A DNA stretch of 64,000 nt. Source: an uncultured Eubacteriales bacterium. GTDB taxonomy: Bacteria; Bacillota; Clostridia; Oscillospirales; CAG-272. Each line of letters begins with the position of its first letter. Within the stretch, counting starts at the first letter, position 1. The DNA lies in assembly GCA_934467415.1 (NCBI GenBank), contig CAKSLQ010000012.1, positions 23,924-87,923 of the forward strand, written 5' to 3'. The translations under genes were made by a program, and so were the position numbers. Below, piece after piece: positions 16,795 to 23,664 of this stretch. The notes beneath the pieces are model-generated. The model ran no database searches. It was not told the DNA's origin and worked only from the letters and a program-made list of their open reading frames with translations.

Positions 16795-16910
16795 GGTTGA
16801 AATCTCCTTAAAAATAAATTTCAGGGTTGCGCTAAGGAGATTTTAACAAATTTGTCGAAAAATGTCACCAGTTCCGGTGCATTCTTAGCCGCGCTTGTAC
16901 CGATTCTTGC

Positions 16911-17267
16911 TTATTTATTTTTGAATGCCTCGAGCGTGGAGCGGATGATTTCCTCGGCGTCGGCGGGGACTTCGATGATCCGACGTTCCTTCCCTTTTCC
17001 GATGACGACCGCCATGTGCGCGTTCGATTCGTCCAGCAGCTGCTGAAGCGCCTCGCTCCCGTGGGGCGCTTTTTTAATGTCGGTTTTGCCGAGAAGATAG
17101 TCCACCGATACGCCGAAGTAATCGGCGAGTTTGGTGAGGATGTCGAACGAGGGCTCGGATTGCCCTTTTTCATATTTGACATAGGTCGTCCTATCAATGC
17201 CGAGCACTGCGGCTACATCTTTTTGCAGGAGACCGCGCGCGGTGCGCAGTTCTTTCAAACGTTCCAT
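16911..17267 (-). CDS. CI-like phage repressor (XRE family)
   Basis: This 118-residue protein has an N-terminal HTH (LKELRTARGLLQKDVAAVLGIDRTTYVKYEKGQ), the usual DYFGVSVDYLLGKTD hinge and a short C-terminal tail, with no LexA-like autoprotease domain. Its control may therefore depend on the ImmA-like protease next door. The ATG follows GAGGTGAT. The divergent position opposite a Cro-like gene, with four symmetric operators between, marks it as the lysogeny repressor. Confidence 0.9.
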   Translation of the reverse strand: MERLKELRTARGLLQKDVAAVLGIDRTTYVKYEKGQSEPSFDILTKLADYFGVSVDYLLGKTDIKKAPHGSEALQQLLDESNAHMAVVIGKGKERRIIEVPADAEEIIRSTLEAFKNK

Positions 17268-17284
17268 ATTATCACCTCAAATTC

Positions 17285-17313
17285 ATTATATGTGAAAGTA
17301 TTTCACATTTCAA
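17285..17313 (-). promoter_or_regulatory. Repressor promoter (PRM-like)
   Basis: On the minus strand, TTGAAA (17313-17308) and TATAAT (17290-17285) are separated by exactly 17 bp. Operator O1 fills the spacer. Confidence 0.8.
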
Positions 17314-17408
17314 GAGAAGTGATATTTTTTCACCTATTTTCAAAAAATCTATTGACAAGTGAAGAATAATCACTTATAATACAATCGTCGAGTGACAAAT
17401 CTTCACTT
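17290..17408. promoter_or_regulatory. Lysogeny switch operators O1-O4
   Basis: Four 19-bp near-palindromes share the pattern GTGA-N7-TCAC with flanking A/T: O1 17290-17308 (ATGTGAAAGTATTTCACAT), O2 17317-17335 (AAGTGATATTTTTTCACCT, one arm shifted), O3 17357-17375 (AAGTGAAGAATAATCACTT) and O4 17390-17408 (GAGTGACAAATCTTCACTT). Centres are 27, 40 and 33 bp apart. O1 lies in the leftward promoter, O3 in the rightward promoter, and O4 just before cro. Confidence 0.85.
17352..17380 (+). promoter_or_regulatory. Early lytic promoter (PR-like)
   Basis: TTGACA (17352-17357) and TATAAT (17375-17380) with a 17-bp spacer give a perfect consensus. Operator O3 covers the spacer, so repressor binding would block it. 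Confidence 0.9.
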
Positions 17409-17420
17409 TTTGGAGGGCTT

Positions 17421-17621
17421 ATGTTGATAAAGGATTTACGGACGGCGAAAGGAATGCCGCAACGGGAGTTTGCCGCGGCGCTCGGCGTAGATCGAACGAC
17501 CATTGCGAAATGGGAAACCGGGGCGGCATCACCGCGGGCGGACATGCTGCCGAGAATTGCAAAGCTGCTCGGTTGCACGGTCAGTGATTTATTTGAGGAA
17601 CGAAAGGAGGCGGACGCATGA
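17421..17621 (+). CDS. Cro-like HTH regulator
   Basis: This 66-residue protein is a single XRE domain (LRTAKGMPQREFAAALGVDRTTIAKWETGAASPRADMLPRIAKLLGCTVSDLF). Its recognition helix (GVDRTTIAKWE) closely resembles that of the divergent repressor (GIDRTTYVKYE), so both probably read the same operators. It is the first gene from the rightward promoter, with TTGGAGGG before the ATG, and it overlaps the next gene by four bases. Confidence 0.9.
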   Translation: MLIKDLRTAKGMPQREFAAALGVDRTTIAKWETGAASPRADMLPRIAKLLGCTVSDLFEERKEADA

Positions 17622-17917
17622 ACACACCGAGAATCGCAAGCGTGGAGGTGGCGGTGGAGCTGTATTACAGCACCTATGCGCTGTACACAGCGGACCTGAG
17701 GCGGCTGTTCCCGGGCGCGTCGGCGACGACGCTCAGCCGCCTGAAGCGCGCGGCGCGCGAGTACACGCTCTCGCACGGGCTGATGCTGATTGACAACCTG
17801 TCTGTGCCGACCGACGACGCCTACAAGGCGTGGGGGCTGGACATCGGGAAGCTGGAGGCGAAGTTCAAAAAGCTGAAGAACCTCGGGCTTGGCACGGCAA
17901 AGGAGGAAACGGCATGA
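17618..17917 (+). CDS. Early phage protein of unknown function
   Basis: This 99-residue protein begins MNTPRIASVEVAVELYYSTYAL and contains a possible HTH-like segment (LFPGASATTLSRLKRAAREY) and a lysine-rich C-terminal helix. No family is recognised with confidence. It is coupled by 4-bp overlaps to cro upstream and to the next gene. Confidence 0.8.
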   Translation: MNTPRIASVEVAVELYYSTYALYTADLRRLFPGASATTLSRLKRAAREYTLSHGLMLIDNLSVPTDDAYKAWGLDIGKLEAKFKKLKNLGLGTAKEETA

Positions 17918-18123
17918 ACGAGCTTTTGATTTTGGGGTTTGTGCTGGCGGTGTTCGTGGTCGTCTGCGCTGCCGTGGAGGCGGTGGAGAACCGTGACGCG
18001 ATCATCGCCTGGCTTGACCGGGAAATTACGGCACACTACGCTGCAAAGATCGTAAAGCGGCGTGTGCGGGAGGCCTTTCGGCGGGCAGGAGGTGAACCAG
18101 ATGCGGGACGGAATCGTCTTTAA
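17914..18123 (+). CDS. Small membrane protein
   Basis: This 69-residue protein has one N-terminal transmembrane helix (LLILGFVLAVFVVVCAAVEAV) followed by a basic, amphipathic tail. The ATG overlaps the previous stop (ATGA). The role is unknown. Confidence 0.7.
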   Translation: MNELLILGFVLAVFVVVCAAVEAVENRDAIIAWLDREITAHYAAKIVKRRVREAFRRAGGEPDAGRNRL

Positions 18124-18337
18124 GGTCGATCGCGAGATCGGCGCAGGCACGTTTGTGGTGAACGCTTACCGCTTCGGCATGTTTACCGGGGCGCTGCGCG
18201 GGCATCTGGACAACCGCAGCGGCGTGATTCGGTTATACCCGCACGCCCGGCTTGTGCCGGGGGTATTCCATGCGTCAGACTTTCCGATCGCGCTGCGCTT
18301 CTGCGAGATCCCCTATGAGAGGAGGGAGAGGGCGTGA
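18101..18337 (+). CDS. Early phage protein of unknown function
   Basis: This 78-residue protein (MRDGIVFKVDREIGAGTFVV) is beta-rich by eye. The ATG at 18101 has AGGAGGTGA at good spacing, and the gene overlaps the previous one by 23 bp in another frame. No family is recognised. Confidence 0.7.
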   Translation: MRDGIVFKVDREIGAGTFVVNAYRFGMFTGALRGHLDNRSGVIRLYPHARLVPGVFHASDFPIALRFCEIPYERRERA

Positions 18338-18540
18338 AGGTATACGAGCTGATGCACCTGCTCGGGACCTGCCCGGCGGGCGCAGAGATACATGTGTCGA
18401 AAGGGCTGGGGCGGGACAATCTTGCCGACCTTGTAAAGGAATTCGATGACGACTGCGTGGAAGTCGGCGGTACGGTCATTGATTTCGACAAGCGCACCGT
18501 CGTCACGAAGGACGATACGGTTGAGTTGTATTTGAGTTAA
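18334..18540 (+). CDS. Early phage protein of unknown function
   Basis: This 68-residue acidic protein (MKVYELMHLLGTCPAGAEIHV) starts at a GTG that overlaps the previous stop, behind GGAGGGAG. The pattern resembles small phage proteins of about this size found in Clostridia prophages. The function is unknown. Confidence 0.75.
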   Translation: MKVYELMHLLGTCPAGAEIHVSKGLGRDNLADLVKEFDDDCVEVGGTVIDFDKRTVVTKDDTVELYLS

Positions 18541-18554
18541 AGGAGGAAACAGAC

Positions 18555-18920
18555 ATGGGAACTTGCGAATACTGCGGGCAGGTGCTCGCGGGTGCGGAAA
18601 CCGACGAGGAGGCGACGGCGGAATGTCTTTGCTTCGAGGCGACGGCGCGGCGCAAGCGGGTCAATGCCGCCAAGGAGGCAAAGAAGATCGTCGACGAACT
18701 GTTCGGCGCCGGCGCGGAGGCGCGCGGGCTTGTCCCGCTTGCCGACGGCGCGGTCCTTGCGCTGCGCGCGCTGGTGGATCTGATCGGCCGCGGGGACATC
18801 CAAAAGGTGGCCGTGGTCGTACCGGCAATCTGCACGGTGCGCATTGCCATCAGCGGAAACAAGATCACGGTGGACCGCGTCGAAGGAAAGAAGGTGTCGG
18901 GCGTTGCCGGGGAGAACTAA
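18555..18920 (+). CDS. Early phage protein with N-terminal zinc-binding motif
   Basis: This 121-residue protein has a likely Zn site at the N-terminus (CEYCG, then CLC at residues 24-26). A helical segment rich in Ala/Lys and a beta-rich C-terminal half (VAVVVPAICTVRIAISGNKITVDRV) follow. AAAGGAGG precedes the ATG. No family is recognised. Confidence 0.75.
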   Translation: MGTCEYCGQVLAGAETDEEATAECLCFEATARRKRVNAAKEAKKIVDELFGAGAEARGLVPLADGAVLALRALVDLIGRGDIQKVAVVVPAICTVRIAISGNKITVDRVEGKKVSGVAGEN

Positions 18921-18927
18921 CGAAACC

Positions 18928-19071
18928 GTGCGGGCACAGATGAATACGGCGGTACAGGCCTATCTTGCACGGCTTCCCGAGCCGCGTGAGCTGCCGGAGA
19001 AAATTGAAATCACAATCCGATACAAGGAAGGAGTCGAGCGGCACGAGATTCCGCTCGGGAACGAAAAATGA
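18928..19071 (+). CDS. Small phage protein of unknown function
   Basis: This ~47-residue protein (MNTAVQAYLARLPEPRELPEKIEITIRYKEGVERHEIPLG) runs from a GTG at 18928, or an ATG at 18940. Its start is uncertain because the ribosome site GGGGAG is rather distant. Its stop overlaps the next gene (ATGA), supporting translation. Confidence 0.55.
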   Translation: MRAQMNTAVQAYLARLPEPRELPEKIEITIRYKEGVERHEIPLGNEK

Positions 19072-19409
19072 CAACAAGAGAAAAAGCCTATGCGAAGCTG
19101 GAGGAGCTGAAGCAGCTTGTACTTTCGGATTCTGCGGTTGGAGAAGCACACAGCCGTCTGCTGCTGCAGGTCGTACAGGCCTACACGGTGGTGCTTACCG
19201 ATGCAATCAATCCGTATTGTCGCGAAGAACTGCCGTATATTTTGGCGGCGCTGAAGATCATGACATCTGAGGTTGAAAAGTCGGCCGGAAAGGAGGCAGC
19301 CGAAATTGCCGATGCGACCGTGAAGATGCTGCCTGTGGTGACGGTTGTTTTGCCGCAGAGCAGCCCGCTTGAAGATGCTGCCCGCGCCGCGGCGGAGGCG
19401 GATCTGTGA
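19068..19409 (+). CDS. Early phage protein of unknown function
   Basis: This 113-residue, mostly helical protein (MTTREKAYAKLEELKQLVLS) is tightly coupled by 4-bp overlaps on both sides. No motif or family is recognised. Confidence 0.75.
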   Translation: MTTREKAYAKLEELKQLVLSDSAVGEAHSRLLLQVVQAYTVVLTDAINPYCREELPYILAALKIMTSEVEKSAGKEAAEIADATVKMLPVVTVVLPQSSPLEDAARAAAEADL

Positions 19410-19738
19410 AAAAAGCCGAGAAGAACTATGTGGTGGTCATCCCGGCGGATGTGCGGCCGTATGTCAAGCGCATAAACGACGGCAGCCCGGTCGGGCGGAT
19501 GCTGTCATGCCTTGTAGGCGGGTCGCTGTGGTATCGCAGCGCGGAGAACGGGCTTGTGCTGGTCACGGGAGAGGGAGACCGCCCGGACGGCAAGCTGAAT
19601 GCGACCGCGACCGCTTTGCACGGCGGTGCGCTTGTGCGCGGTGACGCGGTGCTGATGCGGTTTGGCGCAGATGATATCGAGATGTATACCAAAGCGGAGG
19701 CACAGGCGGTTGCGCAGGTGCTGCACAATGTGATGTGA
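19406..19738 (+). CDS. Early phage protein of unknown function
   Basis: This 110-residue protein starts at a GTG overlapping the previous stop. It is alpha/beta by eye (KNYVVVIPADVRPYVKRIND ... TKAEAQAVAQVLHNVM). The conserved-looking core DGKLNATATALHGGALVRGDAVLM is of unknown function. Confidence 0.75.
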   Translation: MKKAEKNYVVVIPADVRPYVKRINDGSPVGRMLSCLVGGSLWYRSAENGLVLVTGEGDRPDGKLNATATALHGGALVRGDAVLMRFGADDIEMYTKAEAQAVAQVLHNVM

Positions 19739-19755
19739 AAGGAAGGCGTGACAGA

Positions 19756-21366
19756 ATGACCGGGCTTGTTGTAGACAACTTTGCCGGAGGCGGAGGGGCT
19801 TCGACCGGCATCGAGATGGCGATCGGGCGCAGCGTGGATATTGCAATCAACCATGACCCGGATGCAATCGCCATGCACCGCGTCAATCACCCCGCGACGC
19901 GGCACTATTGCGAGGATGTATGGCAGGTTGACCCTGTGGCAGCTTGCGCGGGCGTCCCGGTCGCGCTTGCCTGGTTCTCCCCTGACTGCACGCATTTCAG
20001 CCGCGCAAAGGGCGGCAAGCCTGTGGACAAAAACATCCGCGGTCTTGCTTGGGTAACGGTCAAATGGGCTGCACTGGTTCGTCCCGCCGTGATTATGTTG
20101 GAAAATGTGCCGGAGATTCGCACATGGGGACCGCTCGGCGCGGACGGCAAGCCCATCAAGGCGCGCGCCGGTGAAACCTTTGACGGCTTTGTAAAGGCGC
20201 TGACCACAGGCATCCCGCAGACGCATCCGACGTTTGCCGAGATGTGCGATGCGCTGGGCATTGCGCAGGATTCCGAACTGGCGCAGAAGATTTCGCGCGG
20301 GCTGGGGTATGACCTGGACTACAAGGTTTTGAAATCCTGCGACTACGGCGCGCCGACGACAAGGACAAGGTTTTACATGATTGCGCGGTCGGACGGTCGT
20401 CCGATTGTGTGGGCAGAGCCGACATATGCGCCGAGGGACAGTGCAGATGTCAAGGCTGGACGCAAACTGCCGTATCATACCGCCGCCGAGTGCATTGACT
20501 GGTCGATACCCTGCCAAAGCATCTTCGGGCGCAAAAAGCCGCTGGCGGAAAACACGATGCGGAGGATTGCAAGGGGCATTCAAAAATTTGTGGTCGAGAA
20601 TCCGGAGCCGTTTATCGTGCCGATTGGCTACGGAGAGCGGGACGGACAAGCGCCGCGCGTGAACAGTATCGACCGCCCGCTTGGAACGGTTGTTACCGGC
20701 GGGAAGCACTACCTTGTCGCCCCGACGCTGATACAGTATCACAGCGAGACAGGCAAGGACGAGGTACGCGGGCAGGAGCTGGACAAGCCGATTATGACCG
20801 TCGATACATCGCCGCGCTACGCATTGTCCGTCGCGCACATTATGAAAAACTACGCCGGAGGCTATACCGGCGCTGGAAGCGCAGCGGATGCCCCGCTTGA
20901 CACGGTCACAGCCAAAGACCACAACGCCCTTGTGACCGCGCACATCATGACGATGCGCAACAACATGGACGGTCAGCCTGCCGACGAGCCGCTGACGACC
21001 ATCTCTTGCAGCGGCGCACATCACGCGGAAGTGCAGGCGTTTTTGGTCAAGTATTTTTCAAACGGCGCGGCAAAGTCGGTTGACGAGCCGCTTGACACCG
21101 TCACGACAAAAGACCGTTTTGCGCTGGTGACCATCCACGGTGAGCAGTACATAATCACGGACATCAAGATGCGCATGCTACAGCCGCGCGAACTTTTCAA
21201 CGCGCAGGGCTTCCCGCGGGACTATGTGATTGACCACGACGCAGACGGACATCCATACGGCAAAAGCAAGCAGGTTGCCCGCTGCGGCAATGCGGTGACG
21301 CCGCCTGTGCCCGCCGCGCTGGTGCGGGCGAACCTGCCGGAGATGTGCAAAGGGGTGAGCGCATGA
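19756..21366 (+). CDS. DNA (cytosine-5) methyltransferase
   Basis: This 536-residue phage methyltransferase should methylate cytosine in phage or host DNA. Motif I is FAGGGGAS; the catalytic motif IV reads SPDCTHFS, with PDC in place of the usual PCQ; motif VI is ENVPEI; motif VIII is TRTRFYMIA; and GNAVTPP closes the protein. Between about residues 310 and 470 a unit like PLDTVTxKDxxALV is repeated five times, in the place of the target-recognition domain. I start at the ATG at 19756, after AAGGAAGG. No restriction enzyme gene is near, so it is an orphan, probably protecting the phage from host restriction. Confidence 0.92.
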   Translation: MTGLVVDNFAGGGGASTGIEMAIGRSVDIAINHDPDAIAMHRVNHPATRHYCEDVWQVDPVAACAGVPVALAWFSPDCTHFSRAKGGKPVDKNIRGLAWVTVKWAALVRPAVIMLENVPEIRTWGPLGADGKPIKARAGETFDGFVKALTTGIPQTHPTFAEMCDALGIAQDSELAQKISRGLGYDLDYKVLKSCDYGAPTTRTRFYMIARSDGRPIVWAEPTYAPRDSADVKAGRKLPYHTAAECIDWSIPCQSIFGRKKPLAENTMRRIARGIQKFVVENPEPFIVPIGYGERDGQAPRVNSIDRPLGTVVTGGKHYLVAPTLIQYHSETGKDEVRGQELDKPIMTVDTSPRYALSVAHIMKNYAGGYTGAGSAADAPLDTVTAKDHNALVTAHIMTMRNNMDGQPADEPLTTISCSGAHHAEVQAFLVKYFSNGAAKSVDEPLDTVTTKDRFALVTIHGEQYIITDIKMRMLQPRELFNAQGFPRDYVIDHDADGHPYGKSKQVARCGNAVTPPVPAALVRANLPEMCKGVSA

Positions 21367-22043
21367 GCAGATACATAGACGCCGACGCTTTGGGCATCGG
21401 CAAAGCCAATCGCGATGTCTTTGAAAACAAAGCATACGCAGACGGCTGGAACGCGGCAATTGACATCATCGCCTCCGCGCCGACGGCCGATGTGGAAAAG
21501 TCAGATGCTGAATACAACGGATTGACAACGAAGAAAGTACTTGACGCTTGCTGCGGATCTCGCATGTTTTGGTTTGACAAAGAAAACCCGAATGTCGAGT
21601 TCGTGGATAATCGAGAATTTGACGATATGCAGATATGGAAAAGCGGCAACGGTCAGTCGGCACGATATTGCTCGGTGCATCCGACTATGCTTGCGGATTT
21701 TACTGCTTTGCCCTTCCCGGATAACACATTTTATCATGTTGTATTTGACCCGCCGCACTTGCTGAAAGTCGGGGACAGCGCTTGGCTGGCAAAAAAGTAC
21801 GGCAAACTGGAAAATGATTGGGAAGTCATGATACACGACGGTTTTTGGGAGTGCATGCGCGTCCTAAAACCGAACGGAACACTGGTTTTCAAATGGTCTG
21901 AGATTGATATTCCGGTGAAAAAAATCCTTGATACGATTCAATGCCAACCGTTATATGGGCATAAAAGCGGGAAGCAAGCACATACGCACTGGATGTGCTT
22001 TATGAAACTTTCGGACGATCAGGGAGCTGACATGGAGAAATAA
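21363..22043 (+). CDS. SAM-dependent methyltransferase with phage N-terminal domain
   Basis: This 226-residue protein has two parts. Residues 1-45 (MSRYIDADALGIGK ... IIASAPTADV) resemble the start of small phage proteins common in Clostridia. From residue ~55 there is a class I methyltransferase with VLDACCGSRMFWFD, a DPPHLL catalytic motif (residues ~130) and a C-terminal LKPNGTLVFKWSE strand. DPPH/DPPY motifs occur in amino-methylating DNA enzymes. The segment after residue 50 is more A+T rich, so a gene fusion is plausible. It overlaps the cytosine methyltransferase by four bases. Confidence 0.8.
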   Translation: MSRYIDADALGIGKANRDVFENKAYADGWNAAIDIIASAPTADVEKSDAEYNGLTTKKVLDACCGSRMFWFDKENPNVEFVDNREFDDMQIWKSGNGQSARYCSVHPTMLADFTALPFPDNTFYHVVFDPPHLLKVGDSAWLAKKYGKLENDWEVMIHDGFWECMRVLKPNGTLVFKWSEIDIPVKKILDTIQCQPLYGHKSGKQAHTHWMCFMKLSDDQGADMEK

Positions 22044-22084
22044 ACAAACCAACTTGTACCGCACATTTTGAAAGGAGACAAATC

Positions 22085-22189
22085 ATGAAATCTGTACTGA
22101 TACGCACCCCCAAAAAGTGGCGCGGGCTGATTGCAAGCGGGAAGACGCGACCGCCGCAAAGCTGGTGCTATGTGGAGGAAAGACAATGA
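22085..22189 (+). pseudogene. Remnant of an ASCH-domain-like gene
   Basis: This open frame of 34 codons (MKSVLIRTPKKWRGLIASGK) has an AAAGGAG ribosome site and resembles the start of phage ASCH-domain proteins (pattern MKSVLISIxPKWxxLIASGKKT). It runs into a stop after TRPPQSW, far shorter than the family's 100-plus residues. It overlaps the next gene (ATGA), so it may still serve translational coupling. The family match is from memory. Confidence 0.45.
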
Positions 22190-22512
22190 TCTGTGAAATC
22201 CGAGAAATTTGTGGTGATTGGGCATTGAGCATAAATTTCCTATATGAGACGGTAACGATTTATTTCAACTCGCTGCAAAACGCAAAGAATGTGAAACATA
22301 TAATCGAAACCGACAGGAGTGTGCCGAATTGTGCCACTTTGTGCGATATGGTTGAAGTTGTGCGGTGCAAGGATTGCCGATATTGGCAGGACAACAACGG
22401 CGGCTACCCGCATCCCGATTGCAAGTGGGGGAATGACGAAACGCCCGATGCTGATGATTATTGCAGTTGTGGGGAAAGGATGAAAGAAAATGACGAACGA
22501 AAGAGCCATTGA
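22186..22512 (+). CDS. Phage protein with C-terminal zinc-binding motif
   Basis: This 108-residue protein has a C-terminal Cys/His cluster (VVRCKDCRYWQ ... HPDCKWG ... YCSCGERM), a pattern frequent in small prophage proteins of Clostridia. The first ~60 residues are of unknown type. The ATG is preceded by TGGAGGAAAG. Confidence 0.75.
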   Translation: MICEIREICGDWALSINFLYETVTIYFNSLQNAKNVKHIIETDRSVPNCATLCDMVEVVRCKDCRYWQDNNGGYPHPDCKWGNDETPDADDYCSCGERMKENDERKSH

Positions 22513-22738
22513 AATACTCGCCCCGGAACACCGGGAGCATTACGAAAGCATAGGGCCTGTAAACGAGGCTTGCCGAATGGGCATGGAAGCCCTCAAAAAG
22601 CAAATGCCTCAAAAGCCCACTATCGACGAGTACGACGACGGGACCTATGCATATATTTGTCCCTGCGGAGCGGAGATAAAGGAAAATCAAGCGTACTGCG
22701 ATATTTGCGGGCAGGCTTTGGATTGGGGTGACATGTGA
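22490..22738 (+). CDS. Small zinc-ribbon phage protein
   Basis: This 82-residue protein (MTNERAIEILAPEHREHYES) carries a helical N-terminus and a C-terminal zinc ribbon (CPCGAEI ... YCDICGQAL). It overlaps both neighbours. GGAAAGGA precedes the ATG. The N-terminus with AIEIL and the late AC..GMEAL are usual in small prophage proteins of unknown role. Confidence 0.78.
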   Translation: MTNERAIEILAPEHREHYESIGPVNEACRMGMEALKKQMPQKPTIDEYDDGTYAYICPCGAEIKENQAYCDICGQALDWGDM

Positions 22739-23244
22739 TGCAGATGGGCTACGGGGAGATTGTGCGGTCGTACAAGGAGGCAAAGGAGCCGAAGAAGCAG
22801 ATCGGCATATTGGCGGAACTGAATGCCGTCGGCAAGGACGAGATCGCGAAGATCCTGTACGATGCGGGCGAGATCAGCAAGATGACCTACGGGCAGTATC
22901 AGCGGCACGGAAAGAAGGCGGTGAACAACAAGAATAATACGGACACCTCATCCACCGCGCGTGATGTTTCCCTGCGGGAAACTCATGAGGAACGCGAAGT
23001 GTTCCGGTCCCCGTCTTCCCCCGCTGGGGAAGGCACAGGAAGAACGGCTTACGCCGAAAAAAACGACCCGCACAAGCCGACGAAAGAAATCGACAATGTG
23101 CATGTGCCGGAGGCGGTGATCGAGATGGTGAAGGACACGCTGGCAGAACTGAAAAGCGCTTACGGAAATGCAAAAAAAGTCGTCACGCAGTACGAGGAGA
23201 TGGAGGCATTCCTCGCGGCGGCGACGGCGGACAAAACAGAATAA
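22738..23244 (+). CDS. Phage protein interrupted in frame by a host-type repeat
   Basis: This ~168-residue protein has a helical N-terminus (YGEIVRSYKEAKEPKKQIGILAELNAVGKDEIAKILYDAGEISKMTYGQYQRHGKK) and a helical C-terminus (VPEAVIEMVKDTLAELKSAYG). Between them, residues ~69-99 are encoded by an interspersed repeat like those between host genes, inserted without breaking the frame. The start may be the ATG at 22738 or the GTG at 22735, both overlapping the previous stop. The family is not recognised. Confidence 0.75.
   Translation: MQMGYGEIVRSYKEAKEPKKQIGILAELNAVGKDEIAKILYDAGEISKMTYGQYQRHGKKAVNNKNNTDTSSTARDVSLRETHEEREVFRSPSSPAGEGTGRTAYAEKNDPHKPTKEIDNVHVPEAVIEMVKDTLAELKSAYGNAKKVVTQYEEMEAFLAAATADKTE
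22942..23034. repeat. Interspersed repeat inside a coding region
   Basis: The segment starts GACACCTCATCCACCGC and ends CTTCCCCCGCTGGGGAAGGC, with inverted pairs between (GTTTCCC/GGGAAAC, GAACGCGAAGTGTTC). The ends match those of repeats at 24788-24842 and 53594-53648. It is in frame with the surrounding gene. Confidence 0.8.
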
Positions 23245-23250
23245 TTTTAC

Positions 23251-23351
23251 GGGGCGTTTCGCCCCATATCGGCGGGATGGTTTTTGCCGGAGTTCGATTC
23301 TCCGGACGCCGAACAGGACATTTGAAAAACAAAGCGGCGGATGCCGCTTTG
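23251..23351 (+). ncRNA. Candidate structured RNA with tRNA T-arm-like fold
   Basis: Three hairpins stand in a row after the early operon. First is GGGGCG-TTT-CGCCCC (23251-23265). Then comes a minimal helix in which CGGCG (23270-23274) pairs with CGCCG (23307-23311) and encloses a T-arm-like CCGGAG-TTCGATT-CTCCGG (23287-23305). Last is CAAAGCGGC-GGAT-GCCGCTTTG (23330-23351). The middle one keeps the TTCGATT loop of tRNA T-arms but has no D or anticodon arm. The function is unknown; it could be a tRNA remnant, an RNA mimic or leader structure. Confidence 0.4.
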
Positions 23352-23470
23352 AATCCCTGCATGTTATGTTAAGTTTATGACCATTTACATATGGAAGGAA
23401 ACCGACAGGCGCGTATCGCGGGCGCGGGTACGCGCGTGGGGACGAGGGAGTTAAAACGGGTGGTGTATAG

Positions 23471-23500
23471 CGGGTCGTCGAGGGCGCCGACCCCTACCGG
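23471..23500. repeat. Host-type repeat fragment in prophage
   Basis: These 30 bases are identical, in reverse complement, to 10370-10399 in the host arm. It lies in a 420-bp stretch (23245-23664) without a convincing gene. Confidence 0.75.
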
Positions 23501-23616
23501 CGATATTAAGAGACAAAACGATTCCTTTTCTCTCACTCAAAAAAATATATCCCGGCGCGAGCCGGGCGGGGCGTGAATGCCGGTGTGGGAAATCTCTGAT
23601 TTTCCATCACCGGCAG

Positions 23617-23639
23617 AGAGGGCGCGGACGCCCTCTTTT
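23617..23639 (+). terminator. Terminator or attenuator before rep
   Basis: AGAGGGCG and CGCCCTCT form an 8-bp stem with a CGGA loop, followed by TTT. A longer imperfect hairpin (about 23578-23615) precedes it. Together they form a leader ahead of the rep gene, whose ribosome site begins about 15 bases later. Confidence 0.6.
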
Positions 23640-23664
23640 GAGATCAATTTTGCAGGAGGTAAAC

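Noticed and set aside
23270..23311. A functional tRNA gene
   Set aside because: Only a T-arm-like hairpin and a short closing stem are present; there is no anticodon or D arm, so it is listed as a candidate structured RNA instead.
23391..23576. 61-codon open frame before rep
   Set aside because: It is made of a host-type repeat and hairpin leader sequence, with no protein-like composition.
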